Below the pieces are notes generated by a model. The model was given only the letters and a program-made list of their open reading frames with translations, was not told the DNA's origin and did not search any database. This document shows positions 1 through 7,851 of a stretch of 64,000 nucleotides of DNA, one piece after another. The stretch is from NCBI RefSeq assembly GCF_010868145.1, contig NZ_JAAGUY010000001.1, positions 310,001-374,000 on the forward strand, read 5' to 3'. Each line of letters starts with the position of its first letter. The first letter of the stretch is position 1. The translations under genes were made by a program, and so were the position numbers. Source of the DNA: Nocardia cyriacigeorgica. GTDB lineage: Bacteria; Actinomycetota; Actinomycetes; Mycobacteriales; Mycobacteriaceae.

Positions 1-46
1 ACTGGCCGTCCGCGGATCTGGGCGATACCGCCGAGTTGTCGCGAAC

Positions 47-481
47 TCAGTAGGTGCCCTGCAGGTAACCCACCAGATGTTCGCGTTCGGTCGCGAGCTC
101 GGAGATCGCGCTCTTGACCACATCGCCGATGCTGACGATGCCGACCAACCGGCCATCGCGCACCACCGGCAGATGCCGGACGCGGTGGTCGGTCATGGTG
201 CGCCGCAGGCCCTCGACCAGATCATCCGGGTCGCAGGTCCGCACGTCGGCGGTCATGATCTGCGATACCGGGGCGTCGAGCAGATCGGTGCCGAGCAGAT
301 GCAGGCTGCGCACAACGTCGCGTTCGGAGACGATGCCGGTGATACCGACACCATCCGAGGAAACGACCACCGCGCCGATATTGTGCGCGGCGAGGGTCGC
401 CAGCAGCTCACGCACCGTCGAGTCGGGCCGGACGGTCGCTACCTCACTGCCTTTCCTGCGCAAAATTTCCGCGATTCGCAT
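47..481 (-). CDS. Two-CBS-domain protein
   Basis: A 144-residue protein made of little more than a tandem pair of CBS domains (about residues 8-60 and 72-125), each ending in the usual strand-helix signature (GITGIVSERDVVR and GRLVGIVSIGDVVK). Such Bateman modules bind adenine nucleotides and modulate partner proteins; no catalytic domain is attached, so it is probably a stand-alone energy or redox sensor. Cytosolic, no signal peptide. It is transcribed away from the PucR-like gene behind it, in the same direction. A second small CBS protein lies at 27419-27862 in the dormancy island. Partner unknown. Confidence 0.9.
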   Translation of the reverse strand: MRIAEILRRKGSEVATVRPDSTVRELLATLAAHNIGAVVVSSDGVGITGIVSERDVVRSLHLLGTDLLDAPVSQIMTADVRTCDPDDLVEGLRRTMTDHRVRHLPVVRDGRLVGIVSIGDVVKSAISELATEREHLVGYLQGTY

Positions 482-560
482 AGTTCACCATCCAAGAGGG
501 ACACTCCGCCTATTAGGATCCCTCTTCGGCGACGTCGTGACCAGCACGAATCGGCATCGC

Positions 561-1817
561 CTAGGGGCGGGCGGCGGAACCGCGATCCAAATCCCGCGCC
601 AGCAGCGCGATAGCGGCCTGCGAAATGCCGGCCGAAGTCGCGAGGTCGACGGTGGTGAGCTGGGCGATCCGACGCAGCCGGTAATCAACGGTGTTCGGAT
701 GCACATACAGCTGCCGCGCGGTGAGCTGGCGGTTCATATCGTTGCGCAGATACGCCCGCATGGTCGCGAAAAGCTCCGGATGGTCGTCGAGCGGTTCCAG
801 GATGGTCGCGATCCGCCGGGTGGCCGGCCCGCCCCTGGTGAGCTGGTATTCCACCGCGAGGTCGGTCATCTGATACAGGCCCGCCGGACGTTCACCCGCC
901 CGCACCAAACCGAGCAGTTCATGGGCCTGATCGGCGGCCTCGGGTACTTCACCGGTGGTACTGGCCACCATCGCGGCGGTGACCGGCACCTCGGCGGCGG
1001 TCGAGAGCCGGACCAGGACGTCGTCGGTCAGTTCGACCTCGCCGTCGAGGGGGATGAGCAGCGTGCCGCCCTGCGGGCTGAGCAGGGCCAGTACCGTCGA
1101 TTCGAAAACGACAGCCAACTCCGATTGCACCCGGCGCAGTTTGCGCCGCGCCGCCACCCGGGTATCGACGCGCAGGTCGCGCTCATCGGGATGCGGCGGA
1201 ATGAACAGGGCCACTACCTGATAGCGCTCGGCGACGGGGATCCCGGACTGCAGCGCGAGGGCGGCATGCGAGCGGCCGCTCAGCAGCGCCGAGGCAAGGG
1301 TTTGGGTGGCAGTCTGATGTTCCCGCGCGACCAGCTGTTGTTCGTGGGCATAGGAATCCGAGACCGCGACGGTCAGGGCTTCGAGTAGTTCGAGGATCAG
1401 ATCAGTGGCAGCGATGACCTCGTCCACGTCATTGGCCGCGGCACGTGCGGTGACGAGACCGAAGGCGATGCGCACTCCCTCGTGATACGCCCGCACGATG
1501 GTGCCGAGCGGTACACCTTCGCGCGCCCATTGCGCGGCGGCCGAACGCACCTCGGTGAAGGCCTTGTCCTCGGGAAGGGTGCGCCGGTCGAACATCTCGG
1601 CGATCAGGGCGAGACAGTAGCGGGTCACCTCGGTGACCTCACCCCGCATTTGTTCTCCCGGGAGCGTGCGGCACGGCGCGACGCAGGTGGCGAAGTAGTC
1701 GACCATCCGGGACGCGACCCGGTCGGTGTTCTGTAGTGGCACCGATGCCGGCTGGCCGCCGATCTCGAGAACCGTGTCGTTATCGCCGACCGAAAGGTCG
1801 AGCGCGGAAAAGCTCAT
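561..1817 (-). CDS. PucR/CdaR-like transcriptional regulator
   Basis: A 418-residue regulator. The N-terminal half is the helical domain typical of actinobacterial PucR-like proteins (AQWAREGVPLGTIVRAYHEG), the middle is a GGDEF-like sensor region, and the last about 60 residues are the PucR C-terminal helix-turn-helix (LTARQLYVHPNTVDYRLRRI). The start at 1817 is preferred over an upstream ATG at 1877 because GGAG lies 8 bases before it and the first twenty codons of the longer form look like leader. Two paralogues occur here, one intact (23105-24376) and one without the HTH (17951-18940). Target genes are not evident. Confidence 0.88.
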   Translation of the reverse strand: MSFSALDLSVGDNDTVLEIGGQPASVPLQNTDRVASRMVDYFATCVAPCRTLPGEQMRGEVTEVTRYCLALIAEMFDRRTLPEDKAFTEVRSAAAQWAREGVPLGTIVRAYHEGVRIAFGLVTARAAANDVDEVIAATDLILELLEALTVAVSDSYAHEQQLVAREHQTATQTLASALLSGRSHAALALQSGIPVAERYQVVALFIPPHPDERDLRVDTRVAARRKLRRVQSELAVVFESTVLALLSPQGGTLLIPLDGEVELTDDVLVRLSTAAEVPVTAAMVASTTGEVPEAADQAHELLGLVRAGERPAGLYQMTDLAVEYQLTRGGPATRRIATILEPLDDHPELFATMRAYLRNDMNRQLTARQLYVHPNTVDYRLRRIAQLTTVDLATSAGISQAAIALLARDLDRGSAARP

Positions 1818-1966
1818 GTAGTTCGCTCCGTTGCCACCTCGGATGCCAACCCGCAGCATCCGGTTCGTTCGCCTCACTATACGAGTGGACGGACGTCCAG
1901 AAAGGGGTTCGTCTCAGATCGGCCGAACCGGTGGCGACGCATTCGATTTCGTCGGCGGGCGGTGAC

Positions 1967-2224
1967 TCACTCGTCGTCGAGGCCGGCCGACAGGTACGCG
2001 GCGGCAGCGAGCCATTGCCGGCAGCGCGGGCCGTGCACCTCGTGTACCCGCAAGATTTCGCGTGCTTGGCGATAGGTCAGGCCGGGTGGCTCGGAGCCGC
2101 AGTCACCGGTCACGGTCTCGGGTGCCGGGAAGTGGCTCAGGGCATCGGGAAGGTGCCGCAGGGCCTCGACACCGGCGGAACCGGTGACCGCGACTCGGCG
2201 GGGAGTTCGGAATGGCTGGCTCAT
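1967..2224 (-). CDS. Small orphan protein of the Scr1/DUF397 island
   Basis: An 85-residue cytosolic protein that I do not recognise. Its C-terminal half is helical (YRQAREILRVHEVHG, then RQWLAAAAYLSAGLDDE). The start at 2224 is chosen because GAGGGG sits 8 bases upstream; the same GAGGGGCG element precedes the small gene at 4640. Its promoter carries the dyad CAAATG-CAAGTA-CATTTG that also occurs upstream of the DUF397 gene and of 4335-4640, so the three are probably co-regulated. Function unknown. Confidence 0.7.
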   Translation of the reverse strand: MSQPFRTPRRVAVTGSAGVEALRHLPDALSHFPAPETVTGDCGSEPPGLTYRQAREILRVHEVHGPRCRQWLAAAAYLSAGLDDE

Positions 2225-2313
2225 TTCGACCGCCCCTCGCGTCAGAACGTGGGGGGAGGTGTGATGGCAACGCCGGTGTGAACTCCGGCGTACCTCCCCG
2301 ACTCTCATGATCG

Positions 2314-2343
2314 AGTTTAGGGCTCTGTAGCTTGCAAATGCAA
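2314..2343 (-). promoter_or_regulatory. Probable promoter of the 85-aa gene
   Basis: On the minus strand TTGCAT (2343-2338) is followed after exactly 18 bases by TAAACT (2319-2314) and then CG. The same TTGCAT-N18-TAAACTCG arrangement occurs upstream of 4335-4640. The -35 hexamer lies inside the dyad at 2335-2352, so a bound repressor would block it. The leader to the start codon is about 85 bases. Confidence 0.55.
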
Positions 2344-2352
2344 GTACATTTG
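2335..2352. promoter_or_regulatory. Dyad operator, site 1 (CAAATG-N6-CATTTG)
   Basis: Perfect 6-bp inverted repeat CAAATG/CATTTG separated by CAAGTA, 18 bp in total. The same spacing and nearly the same core recur at 2927-2944 and 4766-4783. A direct repeat TGTAGCTT(G/A)CA also flanks it at 2326-2336 and 2351-2361. Likely bound by the Scr1/XRE-type regulator at 3310-4197; that link is inferred from proximity. Confidence 0.6.
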
Positions 2353-2365
2353 TAGCTTACATTGA

Positions 2366-2900
2366 AAAGAACATCTCGGAGCCGACGAGCCGATCGACCG
2401 GTGATCACCGCTGTGCCGCATGCGGTTTGCCCGATCGCTTCCGCCCTGGTGCGAGACCCAGTCATACACAAGTAATAGCCCACCGTCGCCGATCTGTGCG
2501 TGCGTCCTCGTTTCGTGACCGAGATGACGCCTGCCGGCGATCAGTCGTCGATATCCGGCCGGGTTCTGGCCGGTCGGATCGCGTGGATTGTGAAAAGTCG
2601 ACCCGCCGTGGCCTGTATGCGGTCACTGTGTCGAGGGGGAGCTTGGCGCGGATCTGCTGTTTCCCTGCCACGGCGGCCGCACCCCCGATGTCGAAGACCG
2701 TGTTGCCCGCTACTCGATGCGGCGCCTCATTGATCACCGCTGAATAGATATTTCATTGCAGCAGAGTGCGATTCGGCCCGATGGCGCAAGCGTCGCGGGA
2801 CACTGACCGGATGCGGCCTCGCCGGTGTCGCAACTGCTGGTCGCACGGGTTGCGCCGAGGTCGCGGAAGGGTGCGAATCCACAGGCGCGAACGGTCGCGC
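2366..2900. other. Intergenic region without supported gene
   Basis: About 535 bases between the two small genes. Several overlapping frames are open on both strands, but none has a plausible ribosome-binding site, recognisable domain or Nocardia-like codon pattern. I see no tRNA-like or repeat structure. Confidence 0.5.
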
Positions 2901-2914
2901 ATCGTGCTATGGTC

Positions 2915-2956
2915 CAGATGAGGGTGCAAATGCAAGAACATTTGCGTGTGCATCTG
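2915..2956. promoter_or_regulatory. Four-half-site dyad array (site 2) before the DUF397 gene
   Basis: Four hexamers start exactly 12 bp apart: CAGATG (2915), CAAATG (2927), CATTTG (2939) and CATCTG (2951). The inner pair and the outer pair are both perfect inverted repeats about the same centre (2935/2936). The inner 18 bp match the sites at 2335 and 4766. A TGC-extended -10-like TATGGT lies just upstream at 2908-2913, so the array may overlap the transcription start. The start codon of the DUF397 gene is 45 bases downstream. Confidence 0.65.
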
Positions 2957-3001
2957 CAAACACTGCGTCGCAAGTAACGTCGTAACCGAGGAGTGGGTCC
3001 A

Positions 3002-3223
3002 ATGGCGGAGTCAGTCACCAATCACGTCGCCGGAGCATGGCGCAAGAGCACATTCAGCAATCCGAGTGGTAACTGCGTGGAGATGGCGGAGGCCACCAAC
3101 AACCTGGTCGCCGTGCGGAATTCGCGCGAGCCCGAGACGGGGATCCTGTTCTATACCCGTCCGGAGATCGACGCGTTCATCCGCGGCGCGAAGGCCGGAG
3201 AGTTCGACGATCTGGCTAGCTGA
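3002..3223 (+). CDS. DUF397 domain protein
   Basis: A 73-residue DUF397 protein: GAWRKSTFSNPSGNCVEMAE is the family hallmark (W.KS.yS...G.CVEva), followed by VAVRNSREPE (VRDSK-like) and a C-terminal F...A..GEFD segment. The start at 3002 is supported by GAGGAG 8 bases upstream; a GTG at 2993 overlaps that site. In Streptomyces such proteins pair with XRE/Scr1-type (WhiJ-like) regulators as small modulators, and here the regulator follows at 3310. The promoter carries the four-half-site array. Its biochemical role, possibly binding or inhibiting the regulator, is inference. Confidence 0.9.
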   Translation: MAESVTNHVAGAWRKSTFSNPSGNCVEMAEATNNLVAVRNSREPETGILFYTRPEIDAFIRGAKAGEFDDLAS

Positions 3224-3309
3224 GAGGTAGCATGGGCCGTCGGTGCGGTGTGTTCGCGGTCTCGTTTGTGACACACTGTGGGTAATTCCCGAGTATCGGA
3301 GACGACTCC

Positions 3310-4197
3310 ATGATCGCAGAGCCCGATGACGATGGTCGTGTGCAATCCGTTGTCGCGGAACGTGGTCCGACAGTGCTGCGGATCGCGCTCGGTGGCCAGC
3401 TACGCAAGCTGCGGGAGGGTAAAGGCATCACCCGCGAGGCGGCAGGCGACGCCATTCGCGGATCCCACGCCAAGATCAGCCGCCTCGAGCTCGGCCGCAC
3501 CGGTTTCAAGGAACGGGATATCCGGGATCTGCTGACCCTCTACGGTGTCCACGATCCCGAGGAACGCGAGACCTTCCTGGAGCTCGCGCGTAAGGCAAAC
3601 GAACCGGGATGGTGGCATCGCTACAGCGATCTGCTGCCATCCTGGTTTGGTACATATCTGGGGCTGGAGCAGGCCGCCACGAAGATCCGCACCTATGAGG
3701 CCCATTTGGTGCCGGGCCTGCTGCAGACTCCGGAATACACGCGTGCGGTGGTCACTCTCGGCTACGAGGACGCCAATACCGATCGCCGTGTCGCGGTGCG
3801 TCAGCGCAGGCAGGAGATCCTGCATCGGTCCGATCCGCCGATCGTCTGGGCGGTCATCGACGAGGCAGCGCTGCATCGTCCCGTCGGCGGCGCAGACGTG
3901 CATCGCGCGCAGATGGCTCATCTCGTCGAGCTGTCGCGGCTGCCCAACGTCACCATCCAGGTGGTGCCGTATTCGGCGGGTGAGCATGCCGCAGCAGGCA
4001 GTTCGTTCAGCATCCTGCGTTTCGCCGAGGCGGAGCTACCCGACATCGTCTATCTCGAGCACCTGACCAGCGCGTTGTACCTGGACCGGCGCGAGGATCT
4101 GGCGTTGTATCTCTCCGTGATGGATCGGCTCAGCGTGCAGGCCGCCCGTCCGGAACGTTCGGTCGAGATCATCAGCGACTACGCGAAGGGCCTGTGA
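3310..4197 (+). CDS. Scr1/WhiJ-type XRE regulator (HTH + DUF5753)
   Basis: A 295-residue regulator. Residues about 25-80 form an XRE-type helix-turn-helix (GGQLRKLREGKGITREAAGD, then SHAKISRLELGRTGF). The rest is the DUF5753 effector region with its usual signatures: the PGWWHRYSDLLPSWF block, the EAHLVPGLLQTPEYTRAVV block and the LPDIVYLEHLTSALYLD block. It follows the DUF397 gene by 86 bases, the classic pairing. It is the best candidate to bind the shared dyads near 2335, 2935 and 4775. A paralogue lies at 14742-15695 without a DUF397 partner. Often filed as a toxin-antitoxin-like antitoxin regulator, but no toxin is evident here. Confidence 0.93.
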   Translation: MIAEPDDDGRVQSVVAERGPTVLRIALGGQLRKLREGKGITREAAGDAIRGSHAKISRLELGRTGFKERDIRDLLTLYGVHDPEERETFLELARKANEPGWWHRYSDLLPSWFGTYLGLEQAATKIRTYEAHLVPGLLQTPEYTRAVVTLGYEDANTDRRVAVRQRRQEILHRSDPPIVWAVIDEAALHRPVGGADVHRAQMAHLVELSRLPNVTIQVVPYSAGEHAAAGSSFSILRFAEAELPDIVYLEHLTSALYLDRREDLALYLSVMDRLSVQAARPERSVEIISDYAKGL

Positions 4198-4220
4198 CCA
4201 GGCTCCCCATCCCACGAATT

Positions 4221-4257
4221 CGGCCGTGAGCGCTTGCCTTGCAAGCGATCACGGCCG
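4221..4257 (+). terminator. Hairpin after the Scr1 gene
   Basis: A 17-bp stem with one mismatch (CGGCCGTGAGCGCTTGC, loop CTT, and its complement), 23 bases after the stop of 3310-4197 and beyond the end of the convergent 4335-4640 gene. A bidirectional terminator is likely. No U-tract, as is usual in actinomycetes. Confidence 0.65.
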
Positions 4258-4334
4258 GTGTTGTGTCGGGGTTCGGAGTGCCGCCGAGCGGGCAAGCGTC
4301 ATCGCGGGCGATGCCGCGACCGGAGTGGGCCCGG

Positions 4335-4640
4335 CTACTCCTTGATGAAGCTGGACGCGACGCGCCAGAAGGTGGCTCTCTGCAACCCGGTGAAATCCCA
4401 ATCATCGGCCAGCGCGTGTACGGTGGTCACGATCTGGTCGATATCGAAATCGTAACGTGTTGCCGCACCGGTGGATTCGACCGCATCGATCACGAATGCG
4501 ACAGCGTTCTCTCTGGTATGGGTGCGGATTCGCCGGCCGCCGGTGGCCGAGATAGTGCTCATATCAATACCGTTCGCCGACCGGGCGGCCGTGACGGTAT
4601 CGGCAACTGCGAACCGGCCGCTTGGTAGTGGTTGTTGCAT
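4335..4640 (-). CDS. Small orphan protein sharing the dyad operator
   Basis: A 101-residue cytosolic protein with no recognised domain. The C-terminal half (AVAFVIDAVESTGAATRYDF, IDQIVTTVHAL, WDFTGLQRATFWRVA) looks like a compact helical fold. The start at 4640 is set by GAGGGG 6 bases upstream. Its promoter region holds TTGCAT-N18-TAAACTCG overlapping the dyad at 4766-4783, the same layout as for the 85-residue gene. It is therefore likely part of the Scr1 regulon; function unknown. Confidence 0.72.
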   Translation of the reverse strand: MQQPLPSGRFAVADTVTAARSANGIDMSTISATGGRRIRTHTRENAVAFVIDAVESTGAATRYDFDIDQIVTTVHALADDWDFTGLQRATFWRVASSFIKE

Positions 4641-4744
4641 GAACGCCCCTCATGGTCAGGCGGCAGCGAACCGATGGTGATCTCAACCGCCGGCGCGCTT
4701 ACGCGGCCTTCGTGGTTGTCCCCTGTAAAAGCGTCGTAGGACCG

Positions 4745-4774
4745 AGTTTAAGTTGATGAACCTTTCAGATGCAA
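4745..4774 (-). promoter_or_regulatory. Probable promoter of the 101-aa gene
   Basis: On the minus strand TTGCAT (4774-4769) and TAAACT (4750-4745) are separated by 18 bases, the same hexamers and spacing as the promoter at 2314-2343. The -35 element lies inside the dyad at 4766-4783. Leader of about 100 bases to the start codon. Confidence 0.55.
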
Positions 4775-4783
4775 GCACATCTG
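4766..4783. promoter_or_regulatory. Dyad operator, site 3 (CAGATG-N6-CATCTG)
   Basis: Perfect inverted repeat CAGATG/CATCTG with the spacer CAAGCA, 18 bp. The half-sites equal the outer pair of the array at 2915-2956 and the spacer matches the CAAGNA core of the other sites. It covers the -35 hexamer of the minus-strand promoter of 4335-4640. Confidence 0.6.
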
Positions 4784-4829
4784 CACGATCTAATGAACGC
4801 GCTCGCTTCGGTTTTGGCAGGGCAAACCT

Positions 4830-5489
4830 TCAGCGTTCGAGGGCTGCCACCGCGGCCGCGACGGGGGTGTCGCCGCCGACCAGCTCCAAGGTCATGCCCG
4901 CGGTGTGGCGGGCGGGAAGCAGTTCGGCGAGCACCGCGGCGACATCGGCCCTGGCAATATCGCCGCGCGCGAGCCGTGGCGGTGCGAGCGTGACCTTGCC
5001 GGTGGCACCGTAATCGGTGAGCACGCCCGGGCGCAGGATCGTCCAGTCGAGGTCGCGGGCCCGCAGATCGTCTTCGGCCTGGGTCTTGGCATCGATGTAG
5101 GCAGCCCAGACCTCGTCGCGCCCTGGGGCAGGCGGCAATCCGGCACCCATCGTGGAGATCTGCAGGAACCGGCGTACACCCGATGCCTCGGCAGCGTCGG
5201 CCAGCAGCACCGAACCGTCGCGGTCGACGGTGTACTTACGTGCTGCAGTGCTGCCGGGCCCCGCGCCCGCAGCGAAGATCACGGCGTCCGAACCCTGGAC
5301 GGTCGCGGCGAGATCAGCGACGTCGGCGCGTTCGAGATCGATGACGACCGGCTCGGCGCCGACGGCGTACACCTCGGGGGCGTGGCCGGGATTACGGATC
5401 AGCGCGGCGACGCTGTGTCCGCGCCCGGTGAGCAATTCGGCCAGCAGCAGCGCGATCTTGCCGTGCCCACCTGCCATGACGATGCGCAT
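4830..5489 (-). CDS. NAD(P)-binding atypical SDR (epimerase/reductase-like)
   Basis: A 219-residue protein with an N-terminal Rossmann motif (IVMAGGHGKIALLLAELL, GxxGxxA form), a mid-protein ISTMGAG region and PGVLTDYGATG near residue 170. This fits the atypical SDR / NAD(P)H-binding family (YwnB-like), which often lacks the YxxxK pair. Start 5489 is chosen because the Rossmann strand begins there and AAAGGA lies about 9 bases upstream. It follows the DUF2599 lipoprotein by 16 bases on the same strand and could be co-transcribed. Substrate unknown. Confidence 0.85.
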   Translation of the reverse strand: MRIVMAGGHGKIALLLAELLTGRGHSVAALIRNPGHAPEVYAVGAEPVVIDLERADVADLAATVQGSDAVIFAAGAGPGSTAARKYTVDRDGSVLLADAAEASGVRRFLQISTMGAGLPPAPGRDEVWAAYIDAKTQAEDDLRARDLDWTILRPGVLTDYGATGKVTLAPPRLARGDIARADVAAVLAELLPARHTAGMTLELVGGDTPVAAAVAALER

Positions 5490-5505
5490 GATCGTGTCCT
5501 TTCCA

Positions 5506-6033
5506 TCACCGTTCCGGTCCACCAGGATTGCAGCGCGCCTCGACGACGGCCAGGTAGCCGACGTCGGGTCGCCAGGGTTCCAGGTTCCAGCTGGGCTTGT
5601 CCGGCGCGACGATGCGTGCCCAATCCCAGTGGCAGATGAACTGATCGCGCATACCGGGGCTGCCCGCCTCGGGGGATTGGGCCAGCACCTCCTGCCAGGC
5701 GCGTTCGTCGGAGCCGGGGTAGGTGGTCTTGCGACCGGCGACGGTGGGGTGGACCAGCAGGCGAGGACCGTCGATGTTCTCGGTCCAGACGACGTGGTCG
5801 ATCAGAGGTTGGCCGGCATACGGGTCGACGGTCGGCGCCGAGGCCAGCGGTGTTTCTGCGGGGGCGCCCGGGGCCGGGGCCGCGGGTGTCGTCGTAGCCG
5901 GCAGCGTCGTGGTGGATGCGGCGATGGTGGTGGTGAGCTGGGCGGCGGGGGAGTCGTCGGATCCGCAGCCTGCCAGCGCGAGCGCGGCGGGTAGAAGGAG
6001 CGCGCAGACCGCCCCTGCGGTTCGTCGCCCCAT
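5506..6033 (-). CDS. Secreted DUF2599-type lipoprotein
   Basis: A 175-residue lipoprotein: a hydrophobic signal ends in the lipobox LALAGC (Cys about residue 23), followed by a Thr/Ala/Pro-rich linker and a C-terminal domain ending in WNLEPWRPDVGYLAVVEARC, the pattern of DUF2599. The fold probably has one disulphide (QFICHWDW and EARCNPG). Good ribosome-binding site (GGGAGG). Anchored outside the membrane, function unknown. It is divergent from the lipase at 6183. Confidence 0.85.
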   Translation of the reverse strand: MGRRTAGAVCALLLPAALALAGCGSDDSPAAQLTTTIAASTTTLPATTTPAAPAPGAPAETPLASAPTVDPYAGQPLIDHVVWTENIDGPRLLVHPTVAGRKTTYPGSDERAWQEVLAQSPEAGSPGMRDQFICHWDWARIVAPDKPSWNLEPWRPDVGYLAVVEARCNPGGPER

Positions 6034-6182
6034 ATGCCGATCCTCCCGAGCTCGTCGACGGCACCACCTGCCGTCCGATCGAGCTTAGTAGTTGCCGCGG
6101 CGAATGGCCCGATCGCGACCCTGCCGGCCCCACCGATTGTGGTGTCTTGCCCGAGGGGCCGCGCGGTGGCGATAGTCGGTCG

Positions 6183-7307
6183 GTGAAGCGGACTCGGATC
6201 ATGACGGCGACAGCGGGGGCGGTAGTCGCGGTGACTGTCGTCTTGGCGAATCCGGTGGCCGCGGCCCAGCCGGAAGCGCCGGGCACGGTCACCGGATCGG
6301 TGACGCTCTCGGGGCGGTTGCTGGTGCCCGAGGCGGCGTCGGCGCAACGGCTGACCTACTGGTCGCGTGGACCGCGCGGGCCGATGCAGAGTACTGCCGC
6401 GGTGTATCTGCCCCAGGGTTCGCCGCCTTCGGGTGGCTGGCCGATCGTGGCGTATGCGCATGGTTCGGTCGGTATCGCCGACCACTGCGCGTTCACGCTG
6501 AACCCGCGTGACTACTATCTCGACACCGTCTATCCGCTGCTGCTCGACGCCGGCTACGCGGTAGTGGTCTCGGACTATGTCGGACTCGGAACACCGGGCA
6601 TCCACCCCTACCTGGACGGTCCGTCGCAGGCGCGCAGTGTGGTCGACGCGGTGCGGTCCGCGCGGACCGCGGTGGCCGACCTGAGCACGCGGTGGGCGGT
6701 GCTCGGTCAATCCCAGGGTGGGCAGACCGCCTTGTTCACCGCGCAGCTGGCACCTGCCGATGCGCCGGAACTCGATTTCCGCGGTGCCGCGGCGACGGGC
6801 GCGCCGTCGAATCTGGAGCTGGCGGTGCCGCTGGCCGGTCCATGGATTCCGCAGCTGCCGTTGCGCCGGACCACCACCTACTTCGGTCTGCTGCTCGCCG
6901 GGCTGCGGGTTACCGCGCCCGAGCTCGATATCGACGGCTATCTGACCCCGGTTGGGCAGGACGTGCTGCGGATCGTGGAGTCCGAATGCGTGAGCGAAGC
7001 CGATGAGCGGGTCAAAGACATCGCCATCGGCGCGATGCTGCGCCGCCCACTCGACGATCCGGCGCTGTTGGCCGCCGCCGCGATGACGCGGATCCCGACC
7101 TCGGGATATTCCACACCGTTGTTCGTGGCCCAGGGCCTCGCCGACTTGGAAGTGCCCGCGGCGTTGAGCGCGAAACTCATCGCCGAGCTGCGATTGTCGG
7201 GCACCGACCTGCAGGTGGAGGTCTATCCGGGCGGCCATCTCGAGGCAGCCGATCAAGCGTTCCCCGCGGTGCTTGCTTTTCTGCACCGGATCCTCGGCCG
7301 GGCCTGA
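6183..7307 (+). CDS. Secreted LIP-type lipase / alpha-beta hydrolase
   Basis: About 374 residues, exported through a signal peptide ending near NPVAAAQP. The alpha/beta hydrolase core shows an HGS oxyanion region (VAYAHGSVGIADHC), the nucleophile elbow LGQSQGGQ and a late GGHLEAAD histidine, fitting the secretory lipase (LIP) family. A TTG at 6147 is in frame; GTG 6183 is preferred because it gives a normal Lys/Arg-rich signal peptide start, but no strong ribosome-binding site decides this. It is the first of three LIP-type genes in 4.6 kb. Confidence 0.88.
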   Translation: MKRTRIMTATAGAVVAVTVVLANPVAAAQPEAPGTVTGSVTLSGRLLVPEAASAQRLTYWSRGPRGPMQSTAAVYLPQGSPPSGGWPIVAYAHGSVGIADHCAFTLNPRDYYLDTVYPLLLDAGYAVVVSDYVGLGTPGIHPYLDGPSQARSVVDAVRSARTAVADLSTRWAVLGQSQGGQTALFTAQLAPADAPELDFRGAAATGAPSNLELAVPLAGPWIPQLPLRRTTTYFGLLLAGLRVTAPELDIDGYLTPVGQDVLRIVESECVSEADERVKDIAIGAMLRRPLDDPALLAAAAMTRIPTSGYSTPLFVAQGLADLEVPAALSAKLIAELRLSGTDLQVEVYPGGHLEAADQAFPAVLAFLHRILGRA

Positions 7308-7328
7308 ATAGGCAGGGCAGCGGCGCGG

Positions 7329-7571
7329 TCAATGCCACAGCGAACTGCACGGCAATCGGCGCAGTCCGGGCCGGACCATTCCGTCGACGGTGACGGTGAG
7401 TCCGGCGTGTACCGCGGCCGAGGTGAATTCCCATGCCTCGGTGTTGGTTGCGGCGTACTCGAGGATCAGCGCGTCGTCCGGCGTCGGACCGTCGAAGTAG
7501 ACGGTGACGCGCCGCGTCGGCGCCTCCACGTGGCGGGTGCGGTAGGCGAATGCCTGTGCTGTGCCGTCCAT
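7329..7571 (-). CDS. Small hypothetical protein
   Basis: An 80-residue cytosolic protein without a recognised domain, with beta-rich character (RRVTVYFDG, ALILEYAATN, GLTVTVDGMV). A strong ribosome-binding site (GAAGGAG, 7 bases before the ATG) supports translation. It lies on the opposite strand between two lipase genes, about 20 bases from the end of the first. Function unknown. Confidence 0.65.
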   Translation of the reverse strand: MDGTAQAFAYRTRHVEAPTRRVTVYFDGPTPDDALILEYAATNTEAWEFTSAAVHAGLTVTVDGMVRPGLRRLPCSSLWH

Positions 7572-7851
7572 ATCACCGTCTCCTTCCGCGGCGTCGGCAT
7601 CGGCGCCGGTAGGTGTGACGGTAGGTCCTCACCATTGCCGAGAACATGTTGCAGCGAGCGTGCTGGACAATTCACAGCGGCACCCGTGGCAGTGTCGGAG
7701 ATTTTCACCAGGGGCCACCACCGTCGATCACAGGTGGAGCGGCTCACACTTGTGAATTGTCAAAAGGGCTGCCCGGTAACAAGCCGGAGCGGGCTGCCAC
7801 GACACAGCATGTTCACAAAACTGATCGCGTATTTCGGGAGGCTCGACGTCG

